Shown piece by piece: positions 26,046 to 38,631 of a DNA stretch of 64,000 bases (positions are counted from its first letter, which is position 1; every line of letters begins with the position of its first letter). Origin of the DNA: Sesamum alatum (taxonomy: Eukaryota > Streptophyta > Magnoliopsida > Lamiales > Pedaliaceae); NCBI GenBank assembly GCA_034509735.1, contig JACGWO010000006.1, positions 35,891,141 to 35,955,140 on the forward strand, read 5' to 3'. Below the pieces are notes generated by a model. It had not been told where the DNA came from, searched no databases, and saw only the letters and a list, made by a program, of their open reading frames with translations. Made by a program: the position numbers and the translations under genes.

Positions 26046-28117
26046 TTTTTTTTTTTTTCTGTATTTGGAGGGAAGTAACTTCGGATGATTTATAGATGCT
26101 CTAATCTTTCAGACAACTAATGGAAAAAAGATAAAGCCACAATTGGTGCTCCCTTAGTTGTGTTTTTGCTACCTGAGATTGGATAACGTAGGTGACAGCA
26201 TTCTGATTTCCTCTTTGCGAGTATATCTCTAACAGTTGTAGGGACTCTAACATAAATATGATTGTTTTGCTTAAAAAAGCATTGAGTAGGCAAGTGGAAC
26301 CTAACACTTTCATATATGAGTATATTGTCGCAAAGCTAATTGTGAGTTTCCTCCTTGATATTTTTTCAGCAAATTGCTTCACATGGATTATTTGACGTGC
26401 ATGTGAAGGCCACTGGGGATACTCATATTGATGATCACCATACAAATGAAGATGTTGCCCTAGCCATCGGAACAGTAAGTTTCGTAGAACCTATTTCTGT
26501 TTTAATTTTAATGTCCTGAATGATAATTAGACCACATTTTTATATTATATTTATTTCTAACTTTGAGTCCCTTCTTATGGTTGCTACTTTGTTACATAAA
26601 TGAGGGTTGTGTGTTTGATTGCTTTGTTGGGGAAGAGGGGCTACTTAATTGGCTTTTACCTGGCAAAATGAATATGAATTGGACTTGGTACTTGGGAGTG
26701 GAGAATTAGTATAAAATGTTGAATGCAGTCTTATCTCAGAGTCCTATGCCTTTGCGACATGAGAGAATTTTTATTCTCTTCAAATACAGTTTATCTCATT
26801 ACCCATACTTGGTTTAGTTGTTCTATGTAAGCTCTGATGTTCAAGTCGAAGTGCTTTGCTTTAGAAGCCTAAAAAACATATCATCTTTTCCTTGTGGTAG
26901 TGTTACACTAGTTTTAGCCGCAACTTTTTGTTTGTCTTGAATTAACTCTATTAACATTGGCCACGCATGCAGGCATTATTGCAAGCTCTTGGAGATAGAA
27001 AAGGAATCTACCGGTTTGGGGACTTCTCAGCCCCACTCGATGAAGCGCTTGTACATGTTTCATTGGTATGATTGAATGTACACCATGCACATCTTTCATT
27101 GGTCCAGCAAAGGCAGATTATCAGTCAGTTTCACTTGCATATAAAGGCAAACCACTGAGAAACATATGGCATTAATTGGACGGGATCTCTCTGACAACAT
27201 CAATGCTGCTTCATTTGTCATGAAAAATAGCAATATTCTGCTCTATTTACTTTTTGAATGTCTCTCTTAGGATTTATCTGGAAGGCCACATCTGAGTTAT
27301 GATTTACAAATTCCGACAGAGAGGGTTGGAACTTACGACACACAGGTACTTTATGGCCTGTATGTAGTTTACACTTATAAGTTGTTTTTCAAGTTTGTCA
27401 CTGTTAACTGAACTTAAGTCTCTTGAGTCTACTTGAACATGTTGCTTTCAGCTTGTGGAGCATTTCTTCCAGTCCTTGGTCAATACCTCAGGAATGACGC
27501 TTCACATACGACAGGTAACAATATGTCTGAAGCTTTTATATACATGCTGAGAGTAGCTTGTGTGGAGACCCTTTTGTTTCAGTGGTAGTAGGCTAGCTAG
27601 CTTATCTTACATCACTGTTGCCCTTGTGCTCACTGGACATTGATGCAATGAAGGTTGCTTATCTTTACTATACAGATTGCAAGGTAGAACATAGGTGTCA
27701 CCGTCTATTAAGAAAACTACTTAATAGAAGTAATTTTCTACCTTCATGCCTATTTCATGCTAATTCATCCATATATCATTTTGTTTCATTTTATTATGCT
27801 CCTTCGGCGTACCCGTAGCATTTACAGATTCAAATTTCCAAATTCGGTTATTCGAATGGGTAACAGCTTGCTGGGAGAAATTCTCACCACATTATTGAGG
27901 CAACCTTTAAGGCATTTGCTAGGGCTCTTCGTCAAGCAACAGATTATGATCCTCGCCGCCGTGGAAGTGTGCCAAGGTTTGAATTTGGCTCCTTTGCTTC
28001 TACAGTTATACAGTTTTCATGTTAACTCCAATGCTCCCTGGAATTATTTTATACTGTGATGAATTTAACATGAACATTTCTCTTTGCAGCTCAAAAGGCG
28101 TGCTTTCGCGCACTTGA
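25237..28117 (+). CDS. HISN5: Imidazoleglycerol-phosphate dehydratase, chloroplast precursor (histidine biosynthesis)
   Basis: Eight exons join in frame to 274 residues: 25237-25462, 25534-25658, 26370-26474, 26973-27065, 27271-27345, 27452-27514, 27867-27976 and 28090-28117. The enzyme dehydrates imidazole glycerol phosphate to imidazole acetol phosphate in the plastid histidine pathway. The first about 75 residues are basic, Ser-rich and unconserved, as expected of a transit peptide. The metal-binding motifs are intact: [34 protein letters not shown] and [18 protein letters not shown]. The protein ends SSKGVLSRT. The length matches the plant enzyme (about 270). It lies about 1.4 kb downstream of the PHD gene on the same strand. 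The ATG at 25237 is the first in frame after a C-rich leader. Confidence 0.96.
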
Positions 28118-29120
28118 TTCATAAGTCAAGCCAAAAATTGGAGTGCCTGTAAGTATCCATTAATTTATGATTTTTCATTTCTTTAGAAAGGAAACTGCAC
28201 TAAGGTTTGTCTTCCTGTACCTCATGTCTTGCAGCCTTTCTCATGCATTGGATATCAGCCAGGCAATCATCTGATACAGTGAAATGATACATGCAAAAGA
28301 TGGTGTCTTCAAAGTTCAAACCACCATTTGATGAATGTTCTTGTTTGTTTGGTGCTGAGAAATAGAGTGACAAACTTTCGACATGCCTGTAACAAAAAGT
28401 TTTTAAAGTATAACCCAAATCTGTTCATGCAGATTTTTCATTGGCCAATTATGAGGTGTTTGCAATCTGATATACATAGTTTTCGGGTGTTGAAGGGCTG
28501 CGAAGTTCATAACATTCTGGTTCTTTTCCTGAAGTTTGGTCTTGTGTAAAGTCTGATTATGTAATGTTGTACTATGACTCAATGGCTCAATAATGTTCTT
28601 CTTGGATGTAGTTGTTCTTTTCCTCAGTACTGTGTGAATCTGGAAAACAATGGAAAAAGAAAACAAATATTTCTTTACATTCTCAGTTCCTTGATTCTTG
28701 CTATTGCTCTTTGAATACCCACATTTTGAAAATATTTTCCTTAATTATCGAACAGAAAAAGTTTCATCTAAACTACAAGTAAATACTGGAAGCTCAAACC
28801 ATTGGTGAAGGCCCCAATAGTTCCAGAAATCGGAAAAGGTCGGACTAAAAGCTGAAAAAGCATGCTGCGATTCCAAATGTTCATCATGGTGTCTGTGTCA
28901 AAATATGAAACATATAGGTGCAGATTTCAAAAAGTTGGAGTTTAAAGCATAACAATAATCAGCTCAATGATAGTATTATTTGGGAGAGAAAATTTATACA
29001 AAACAACTAATAGTGGCTACTATATATATATATATATGTAATGAGATACATTGAAGAAGTAATCTAAATAGGTTCATCTTGTTCATGAACCATAAAACAC
29101 CTGAGAAAAAGAATCTCATT
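28118..29120. other. Convergent intergenic region (3' flanks of HISN5 and PSB27-H2)
   Basis: Both neighbours end here in tail-to-tail orientation. The sequence is AT-rich with no supported gene. A TA dinucleotide run is visible near 29020-29036. Confidence 0.45.
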
Positions 29121-30859
29121 TCACAAAAATTCTTCTGCAGTGGTCAGTTCACTTAATATTTCAGACTTGACCTCCTCCGGAAGGGGTGCAGAAGGGCCTG
29201 CCTTGGAGTAAAAGCTGGCCAGAGATCTGATGGCTTTTTCAAGCATAACATATGATTCCTGCACCAACATGCTCAAACAATAAAAAGAACAGTAAATCAG
29301 TTAAAGGCAAAACATTTAGTATTTATTAAATTCGTAATTAGCTAGACTGGACGGGAAATTCAGTCCTACTTGAATCAGATAATGGAACTGCAATGAGATG
29401 GATGTAATAATGCATGAATACAACCACAATTGTGATCAAGAAGAATTTCTTTAGAGACCTAAACTGACTAACTAAAAGTTCTTATGATATCAGAAGGAAG
29501 CCTAGCAAGTTAAGGGAAGTTCATATGAACCTTCCGCATAGTTTTCTATCTAAAAGAAACTCATTCTTTTCCAAACTCACAGTTAAACAAGCTTATTAAC
29601 TGTATCATCAACCATTGCCAACCAAATATTTACTTATGTTTGTGATTTTCAGCCATAAAAGTTGGTCAAAGGTAGTAAGTACCTCATTAACAACTGACTT
29701 TTGTCCCCTCCAACCGTTCAAATATTCTCGGATTGATTCCTTTGCTGCATCAGCCGTCCGTCTGAACTTAGCATTATCCTTTGTGTCTTCCTTGAGTGAT
29801 TCACGCAGTGTTTTCACAACTTCTCTAGCGGACTTCAAGTAAGCCTTTGGCAAAACTTTTCCCGATTTTGTTTTCTCATTAGGGTCAAACAATGACTGTA
29901 AGGCCCCAACTACACCCTCTTCTTTACCCTCCGAGGCCTCTGATTCTTCCTCAGCCAATGCAGGTAATAACATCGACTCGTATTTCAAGTTTACAAATGC
30001 AAGTACAGGAAAAATGGCACCCCCTATAATAAACCGGCGACGAGGTGATGCTTCCTCCGAAGAAAGCCCTGCATGACACCTGGCTTGCAGTCTACCTATC
30101 AAGTAGCCAAAGACCAAGCATTCAAGGAATATGAAAAGGGAAAATTTAGGAACAAATGCAATCATATGAATATGGATAAAACATTTCAAAGCCCACAGAT
30201 TGATTCATATGCAAATAGAAGGTAATGACTTATTTAGCATAAGGAGAACTTCAAGGAAACAATTTATCGAACAGTTTAATGACATTGAGTAACCCATGGA
30301 TGCTGACAGATTTCTAGAATGCAGCTATTGACTTGAAAAGAGTAGTCTTGTTCAAGCCTGTGCCAATCAATCCAAACGAAAAGCTACAAGACGGTTTATT
30401 TCATCTGTACATGCGAGCAAAAAGGGCAGGAGACAGGATTTTTATGGACACAATATCGTTACATTCTCAAACTTACAAAAGCTTAATTCTTCCCAAATCC
30501 CAGCTGATTAACATACAAAATCGGATCTTTACAGCAGAAATCACAAACACGAACAAATTCACAGATGGAGTCGACGTTCAAGGGAGAAAATTGAAAGCAA
30601 ACTCACTGTTAATTCTTCCAGCGGAGTTAGAAATGGCAAGTGGGCACATTCTTGCTGCAGGAAAAGCTGCCATATTTTTGCTTTATGAATTTCTAACAAT
30701 ATATAGTACTAACTTCTTCTTGCTTCATACTAACAATCCAGAGCTCAGAATATCTACACCAGCTCTGAGGAAACACAGAAAAGTAGTACAATCAATCAAA
30801 CCAAAAATACAGTAATCAGGAAATCATCTACTTTATATAAACTTCAGAGTACTTCAAAC

Positions 30860-30912
<53 letters not shown>

Positions 30913-30978
30913 GAGACAATAGGACAAGAATTTGTTTTCTGTATTACCTGAAGAGGTCTTCAAGAATTTGATCTTCAT
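29121..30978 (-). CDS. LPA19: PSB27-H2 / LPA19, lumenal photosystem II assembly protein
   Basis: Three exons (minus): 30978-30948, 30095-29683 and 29258-29121. The protein begins in a basic targeting segment (MKIKFLKTSS), then has a twin arginine (SPRRRF) followed by a hydrophobic stretch and an AxA-type site (LLPALA before EEE). This is a classic bipartite transit peptide for the thylakoid lumen by the Tat route. The mature part has the Psb27 four-helix pattern, with ARREV-like AREVVKTLRESLKED, REYLNGWRGQKSVVNE and ESYVMLEKAIRSLASFYSKAG. LPA19 assists C-terminal processing of the D1 precursor in PSII assembly. The true start is uncertain: the frame upstream of 30978 meets a stop with no earlier ATG, so part of the transit peptide may be missing or mis-framed. 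Confidence 0.88.
30861..30915. repeat. GA microsatellite in intron 1 of PSB27-H2
   Basis: A nearly uninterrupted run of GA dinucleotides, about 45 bases long, lies in the first intron just downstream (minus strand) of exon 1. Confidence 0.9.
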
Positions 30979-31172
30979 TCTATCCGTTGAGGATGCGCAA
31001 GGAATTGCACCAAAGTTTCGGGGCTAAAACCGTCAATCCAGCACTAAGAAGAAAATCTCTGCTTCTACTTTTTAATTCCTTATCACCACCCCTTAGCTTG
31101 GCCCATTTATATAAATATTACATAAATATATATATATATATATATTTGTATGTGTATCGTTAAAACGGTACA

Positions 31173-32774
31173 CATTGTAAAAATATGACCGATTACGAGT
31201 CAAGTTCGTGATCGGTCATTTTTTTTTTAAATAAGGGCTGCTGGCCCAGCGGTCGCTGACTGAGCCAGAAACCCTTTTTTTTAATTCATTTTTTTAAATT
31301 TTTATTTATTGCATGATCATTTATTTATATGTAATTTACTAATAATATCTTATTTTATTATTTCAAGCTAATTATGATTAATTTATTGCAATACAATAAT
31401 GTAATTAAAATTTTAAAATTCTTTTGAATAACTATTAAACTTAAAAATTTACATAAAAAAATATAATTACAAAATCTAATAATGTCGCCTGTCCCACAAT
31501 TACGTTTTTGACATTGTCGCCTAGGTCGTCGTATTTCCGGACTTGATTGTTCATTTTGTTCTTGATCATCAATATCGGCATGAATTTGTAACTGACTAGA
31601 TGATGATGTAGAACTAGACTCCATTGGATCACGATATGCACTCCATGAGGGAAATTGGATAGGTGAAACATTATGTACTGGTGCATATGTTTGATTCATG
31701 CCAAGACCAAGGTCAAGTTCAATATTTGTGTAATGACCTTCTGTATGTACTGACATGTACGGAGTCAATTGAAACTAATCATCTTGTTGAGGCGGTTCAG
31801 GCACGTAGCAGTTTTCAGTAAAAAAATGAGATGAATGCACAGTAGATGACCCAACTATGTCAACCTCAGGTGTATCTCTTTCTACTGTGCGAGCTGATCT
31901 CCTGCTACGACTTCGCGTTTTTTGGGATGTGGACGGAACATCATCTTGTGGCAATGGATTTTGAGGGGCCATACCTTGTCCCACTCGTTGATTTGTTGCA
32001 ATTTGAACAACATTTCGATACATGTCCGAATGCGTTGTCATTGCTTGACGATATGCCTCTAGTTAATCGGATGTAGTTTCACAACTTATTTGAAAGGTTT
32101 CCATTTGGTCAAGGTAAAGTAAACCGAATATATTATAATTGTGTAATTTTTAAAGTGTGAAAAGCAAAAAAATATTCTGAATCTTTTCAATCAATAATGG
32201 CGAAAGACTATTGGGAGATTCCCAATTTTCAATTGGTCCACAATGATACTCTTCGTACATCAACTCGTCCGGGTTGACACCAAAGTACCCGAATACCTAA
32301 TGAAATGGATTGGGCACAAGCTCGTGCACGATAACAAATTCGCAGTCAATCTCGACAAAATCAAGGTCCTTCGAGCCAAAATAACGTTCAAAGGCAGGGT
32401 CGTAGACGGCAGAATAATGTACCAAATACTTGGATACACATTTTTATGTAATTTTTTAGTGAGTTATTTTTAATTCTAAATTTTTATAAGCATATTTTTA
32501 AATTATCATAAAGTCAATTATTTTTATTTTATATTGAATAATCATAATTAGCTTGAAATAATAAAATAAGATTTAAAATATAAATTAATGATTAATATAA
32601 TTATATATTAAATATAATAAAAAAATAAATTAAAAATTAAAAAAAAAAAAGAAAAGGATTGTTGCCCCAGGTAGCGACCAAGGATCGTTGGCTCAGTCGG
32701 CGACCTTTTTATAAAACAAATAATTCAATGGCCGGCCGCGAGCTTGGCTTGCGATCGGACATATTTTTGCAATG
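31173..32774 (-). mobile_element. Decayed DNA transposon with plant-mobile-domain-type tail
   Basis: The ends are diverged inverted repeats. CATTGTAAAAATATGACCGA at the left matches CATTGCAAAAATATGTCCGA at the right (minus strand). The similarity continues through GGTCGCTGACTGAGCC versus GGTCGCCGACTGAGCC about 75-100 bp inward. The 1.6-kb body holds broken minus-strand frames (see 31370-32441). No clean target-site duplication was found, so the superfamily is not settled; a Mutator-like or related element is my guess. Confidence 0.7.
31370..32441 (-). pseudogene. Broken transposon protein, probable plant-mobile-domain (PMD) family tail
   Basis: Minus-strand fragments read, in order, a decayed section near 32441-32170 with at least one stop (...EFVIVHELVPNP, then a stop, then GYFGVNPDELMYEEYH), then 32041-31775 (MTTHSDMYRNVVQIATNQ...), a TAG at its end, and 31768-31475 (TPYMSVHTEGHYTNIE... 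RRPRRQCQKRNCGTG). The Arg-rich CGTG end resembles the C-terminus of plant-mobile-domain transposon proteins and their phosphatase-7-like relatives. It is not a functional gene. The family assignment rests on the tail only. Confidence 0.55.
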
Positions 32775-33593
32775 AGCACTTGAGCAGTACACATGCAAAT
32801 TGTTTTTTCATATAATATTCATATAAATGTGCCCCCTTAGCTTTTTAAAAATTATTTAAAATAAACTATTGATTTTCATTCAAAAATATGTATAGATAAA
32901 CATTATAAAAGAATATATGAAATGATATTTGACACAAATATTGAATTTATAAAATAATTATTAATCAAAGAAGATAAAAATGTACTTTGTGTTCCCAATT
33001 TTACCCTTACATTATACCCATCATCTTTACATAAAATATTCTTTTGATATATTAAAAAATTACATTTTACTTCTAAATTAATTTTCCTCGAAAAGTACTC
33101 GATAACACAAAACGATGTCACTGTGTTCAGGATTGATCAGCTATATCACTGTTGAAACCAAAATAGCATCTTGTTCTTCCCACAAGGGCACAAGTGAAAA
33201 CTGTAAATAAAGTAAGAATCTGTTGCTCTTACATGAGTGCAATACAAGGACTTCCCCGGGGATTATCCATCCTAGTAAAACTCTCGTCCAAGCATGTTTA
33301 ACTTCGGAGTTTTAATGGGATCCAATGCATTAGTGTTGGTATGATCGCACCCTAAAGTAAGAATCTGATCACAAACTATAGAGAGAAAGTTATCCCCAGA
33401 ACTGTGTTTCCTTTCAGTTCAGTACCATAATTCCATTCGAAAAGCGCCGCAAAGGGAAATTCTAAATTAAAACTATCCAACTTACAACACAACAGTTATA
33501 TTGTAATTTCAAGGGCAGTAGTGGACCGTAATCGTAAGAATGATCTCTAGAAGAGTTGAAAAAATAAAGCTACAACGATGTTTGAGTTGTAAA
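32775..33593. other. 3' flank of TAD3, no gene
   Basis: AT-rich DNA followed by a less AT-rich segment (33130-33593) that is probably the 3' UTR of TAD3. Confidence 0.4.
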
Positions 33594-36500
33594 CTAATCG
33601 ATCTTGGAAGGTGTTGCTATTGCTTCACTTTTAAGGATCTCCTCAGGCAGCAACACCCTGAAAACAGCGTAGTGATGATTCAAGCTCCTCTCTCCTTGCA
33701 ATCTGTGAACACTTCCTAGAGCACCGTCATTTGGATTTGGGAAGGCGTAAAATACACGTCTGATTCTCTGATGCACAATTGCCATTGCACACCTAAATCA
33801 CATACGAGTAAACAAATGAAACTCAAATGTAGAGAGAGAGAGTTAGCGCTATTTTTTATATAGAAAGGGTGTGATCAATAGTTTATGTAGAGAACTCACA
33901 TAATGCAAGGCTCCCAGACAAAGTAGATGTCGTAACCGGTACATAAATAAGGTCTGGTTGAGTCGCACTGTAAACCATTCCTGTGATGATCCATTCTCTC
34001 ATCATGCTTAACCTGAAAGATACATTTGCAGCAGCTAAACAAATCCATGTGTTGCCAAAAAGAAACTTCATGATGTAAAGAAGCCTGAAATTCTTAAAAG
34101 GGTTAACTGTTAATCTGTGATAGCACAAGGATCAACTTAGCTAACAAGATTCTACATATCTACCTATCTATCAAATGCTCCATCGATCTCTGTAGACTCT
34201 ATTACATAAGTCTATGCTGAAGTTTCATCACTTCCAAAGGTTCTTATTCTAGAAGTTTGAGAAAAACATTAGTTGGATCAGACCAAGCTGTCTGCATTGC
34301 CTTTTGCTCAGGCCAAATCAATATTAACCTACTGCCATGCACACAGCAAGGATGCATAATGCATAAAAAGAGCAGGGGCTTACATTTGTATTGATCTTTT
34401 GCCTTTTCAAGGGAGAGTCTGCTGGAGAAGAAACCTTGTAATCCTCTTGAGCAAAATCTGCACTTTGTCCATTCACGGGAAAAAGAAGCCTATCTCTTGC
34501 AGCAGATTTTTCAATTGCAACAATGGCAGCATGCCGTAAAGGGTGCCAAGAATCTGGACCCACATGTGATTGTTGCTCAAGCCACCCCCAAGGATGTAAA
34601 CAACGGACCTCTTTATAAGATTGCTTTGCTTCATTGGATGATTTCACCAGCAATACTGGATCCTTTTCCACTTTAGTGGCATCAACTTTGGTAGAACCTT
34701 CAGCCTGGTTTGAACTGCATGATTCCCTGCTAGTATTTTCTGTGGAGGCATAGCAAGACAGGACCTGGTCACATGAGCTAGCAATAACCTGTCTAGTTGA
34801 AGGATCCACTATGACAGCAGCATTGACGACCTGCACAAGAAGAGTCAGCTTATAATTGACCAAGAATAGAGGTTGCAGGATCTGTAAGGACAAATGTAAA
34901 GAAGGAAATGCTGGGATATCGTCACATGATACCAAAGAACAAAAGAAATTGTGCATAAACAGATTTGATAAATTTGCTTCGGACAACATAGCAATTAAGC
35001 ACTTTAACTTAGAGAAAAGTAACATGTGAGCTGAAGAACATCAAGGAGCATCTGGAGCCATTGTTTCAATCTAATACTCAAGAATATTCATGATAAGCTC
35101 AAACATGAAACTGCTGCACAGATCCAAGCACCGAGGACTTCTCTATCCATGCTATAAGTTAGTTGTAGTTAACAATGTTAGGTTTCTGCAAAATCAAGTT
35201 GCACCGATGAACAATTAAGTGATATACAAATTGTAATCTTGTCATCTTTTGAGATGTAGCTCTCATCAGATCTGTTGTTTAGTAGCAATAAATTTATCAG
35301 GAACTCTTTTGCATAGGTCTTCTACCTTATCCCACAGATAAACATTAAAATTGCAAAAAGAAATTTCTAAGTATCTTGAATTACATAGATGAGATAGCTA
35401 CAAAGTCATCTCGTCTCTAAGAATAACATAGAGACAAGGTCCGCTACAATTACCATTTAGTTATTTCATACTTCAAAATGTTTAAAGAAACTATCCACAA
35501 CTGTTTTTAATTGAAATCCCTAGTAGAAACTGACATCATATTTCATCTAAAAACAGGAAACAGTTGAGAAAGGAGTCCTTGCAACAGAACACAAACTGAC
35601 ATGATATTTCATCTAAAAACAGGAAACGGTTGAGAAAGGAGTCCTTGCAACCGAACACAAAGGATATAGCAGGGATTAAATCCTTCCAAAAACGAGTAGA
35701 AGTACAGTGCAGAATAAAATGAGCAAGGCGTATCTACCGAAGTGCCAGATTTTGCCATACAAACTGCAAGTTTCATGAAGTTGAAAACTGCTGATGAATC
35801 CTCTTCACTAAACCCAGTTATGCCATCGATATTACTGTAATAGGAAAAAATTTAGAACTCCGAAATTATGTGAAATCACTATAGATCGAGATTTTCAAGA
35901 ACTCACTAGGTGGGTGGATGAAAAGAAGTTGGCCACAATTTGCATTGTTCTTCCCATTCTTCTTTTGTTGATGCAGCATGTTTGCATACCTGAACCAAAT
36001 GGCTCAGTGAAAATTAACAATGAAATAGGAAATTATGCATACAGGTTATAACGGGAAAACGCACTTATAAGAGTCAGTATTTTTCAGTTCATTCACAAGA
36101 AAGGGAAAGCAACCTCCCTTCAGAGTGAACTTCAAACTGAAACAATCTAGGGCTTTACACATCACATTAAGCAATGTCAGACATAATAACGAGAAGCACA
36201 TAACCCATACCAAATTCCAATCATTGAAAAAGCAGATATTAGAAAAACAATACAAATCAATTACAACAAATACCATAACTTAGCAATGAGAAAACTCAAA
36301 CATAATGATAAGCAAAACAGAGTCAGTAAGATAGCAAACTTATGGGAACTTACATCAAAGTGAGATTTCCATCCAATTATGATGTAACGACCAATATCTA
36401 ACAGGTTCATACGTTTCAAAGACATAACTTATGGTACTTCCATTTATAAGTATTAGCAGAGGGATGTAAAATTCTATTACACAATTTTGTTGCCTAAATA

Positions 36501-38093
36501 AAACAACTTTCCAGGAGAGTTCTTGTAGGTCTAGAACACATTCTTTGTCTCCATAAGTAGCCAGGATGGTGTACAACATTTTGTCTCTTCAAATTACAAA
36601 ACATGGTCTCACGTAAGATTCTCAAGGAATGCAATAATAAGTACAGAACAATATGATTACTGAAATATAATTTTTAAATTACTGCTAATGTTAATTGGGC
36701 TGTGAAGTGCAACATAAAGTCGGCCACATCTGTTGGTGAAATTTAATTTTTCGAAAGACATTGCAGGTAGTGTTATAGTTTCATAGATATGCAAATTTTC
36801 AGACAGGCATGAGCCATAAGCAGTCACACAATAATCCAATAAGTCCCAGAAGATAAAAAGATGACCCACTTTGGTGGTGAAAGTACTCAACTGGTACGTA
36901 TTCACAAGCTCCAGCACATCCTCTGGCACAAAGTTGGTCTCACCATCACTTCCAGAAGCCAGACATAAGATTACAAATAATTGACTTTTTCCTGTCAGAT
37001 AACATCACTATCACTGACAAATAAAACATCCATACTCCAAAGACTGAGCAGAGAAAAATTGAAACAAAGGCATATGGCATTTGCTTCATGAAGAGGAAGT
37101 TTGGAAACATGGGAAATCTGCATCTAGGCTGTTCTTCTTCAAACACCCCAAGAAATGGCATCTGCTTTGCAGGTTTTATTCCTTTGCGTCATATAAACAT
37201 GAATATGGAGGCAGAAGCTGACAAATTTGGTTGATTCATTTCAAATCCTTTTAAATAAGTCAAGACATCTGAAATGCATTAAAACTACCACCTCACAACC
37301 AAACATATGACAACAGATAATGTGAAAACCCATGCCACCCCGCCTTGAACATTCTCCACTGATTCTAAAATGTGCTTCAAACTTATTGAACATTCTCCAC
37401 TAATGCTAAAATGAGTTTCAAACTTAAGGGTCTAACACAAGTCCAAATCACTTGGCTTTTAGTAAATCCTTTGCAAGTCAATCATTGTTTTACCTGACAT
37501 CTTGGCTATAGTTTCCAAGTGAACCACATTAACAACATCTCCAACCAACTAACATGAGAAATCAATCACCTTAAAGTTAAAAACTAAGAGCAGATAACAA
37601 GGACACGTGCACACACATGCAGAGGCAAGCAGAAATGTAGAAGAGCAGTGAGAACCTCCATCAAGACAAGTCTTCCGTATGCGCTTCACATGGCGGAGAC
37701 CTTCCAATGGTGCTATATGATTTAACTTCCTAACAACATAGAGTTGCAAAATAAATAAATACATAGATTTTCAATTATGTTGCAACATAAATATATAAAT
37801 TTTCAATGACCGCAATAAGTAATGATAGTCCACAGAGCAGCATACCTCACTATAGTGTTAGCGTGCTTAGGTTCAATTACAGAAGCAAGCACATCAACTG
37901 CATAAACCAATAGATTAGGAAAATAAGCAAGAAAAAGAAGATGACCATTGGAAAATATGTGTACATGTATACAGATAGAGAGATTCATACCAGTAGCCTG
38001 GAGGTGAGGAAGAACAGGAGATTTTTCCGGAATGTGAATGATTGTGCAACAATCTGATGAAACCACAGACGTTTCGTCTAAGCTACCACTCAT
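33594..38093 (-). CDS. TAD3: tRNA adenosine deaminase subunit 3 (ADAT3/TAD3)
   Basis: Nine exons (minus) join in frame to 429 residues: 38093-37991, 37897-37846, 37729-37656, 36991-36870, 35989-35907, 35834-35738, 34830-34384, 34012-33900 and 33792-33594. TAD3 is the partner of TAD2 in the heterodimer that converts A34 to inosine at the wobble position of tRNAs. The N-terminus (DETSVVSSDCCTIIHIPEKS) and KHANTIVRKLNHIAPLEGLRHVKR match the family. The deaminase domain has NAAVIVDPSTRQVIA, the zinc-ligand motif HAAIVAIEK and PCIMCAMAIVHQRI. The catalytic Glu of the usual HAE is replaced, which is normal for the non-catalytic ADAT3 subunit. A Ser/Lys-rich loop lies between the first two. Splicing explains the many short frames across this region. 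Confidence 0.95.
35527..35658. repeat. 66-bp tandem duplication in a TAD3 intron
   Basis: Two adjacent 66-base copies, each containing CATCTAAAAACAGGAAAC and GAGAAAGGAGTCCTTGCAAC, differ at only about three positions. They lie wholly inside the intron at 34831-35737. Confidence 0.9.
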
Positions 38094-38468
38094 TGTGTTC
38101 TCAAATGCAATTTGCCTGGAAACCTAATTACTGAAAGCTGCGGCAGCAGCTTAGCAGAAAGGATTAACTGTCAGAATCCCAGAGCGTACACTTGCTTGAA
38201 GATTGTATTGAGGTTTTCCTGAGTGACTCAAGCGATGAGAACGGAGGAAGCTGCCGTCGTCGCAGCAGTGGCTTTTGTGGCGGCGGCGGCGAAGCGGTTG
38301 ATGTTTGGTTATGTTCTGTAGCCGGGTCAAGGCGGAGACGAAGTATAGTGGACCCTATTCGGGTCGGGACGGGAATAATCAATAATCTTATTGAATAATT
38401 TAAAAACCGAATGTGCAAAAATACAGAAAAATTACATCAAAATAACAAAATTACAGCAAAACACAAAT
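38094..38468 (-). promoter_or_regulatory. Upstream region of TAD3
   Basis: A GC-rich patch (38220-38370) with many CGG/CCG and GGCGGC repeats precedes the TAD3 start on the minus strand, as expected of a leader. Frames on both strands here are caused by this composition rather than a gene. Confidence 0.4.
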
Positions 38469-38631
38469 CTTGTGTTTGGTTTCATTTTCTACTTGTCTCG
38501 AGACAGACAATATATTTTTTAAACTATTTAAAATTAATTTTAAAAATAAATTCAAATATATACAATATTTTTAACACATATTTATTTTTTTTATTTTCAT
38601 AAAAAAATCCAAAAACAAAACCAAACACAAG
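38469..38631. repeat. Small MITE-like inverted repeat, 163 bp
   Basis: CTTGTGTTTGGTTT at the left end is matched exactly by AAACCAAACACAAG at the right end. The interior is AT-rich and non-coding. No matching target-site duplication was seen, so the class is uncertain. Confidence 0.6.

Noticed and set aside
33594..34830. Loss of the catalytic Glu in TAD3 as a damaging mutation
   Set aside because: Eukaryotic ADAT3 subunits normally lack this residue; TAD2 supplies catalysis.
38164..38418. A small gene in the GC-rich region upstream of TAD3
   Set aside because: Frames exist on both strands because of CGG/CCG repeats; it is best read as leader or promoter.
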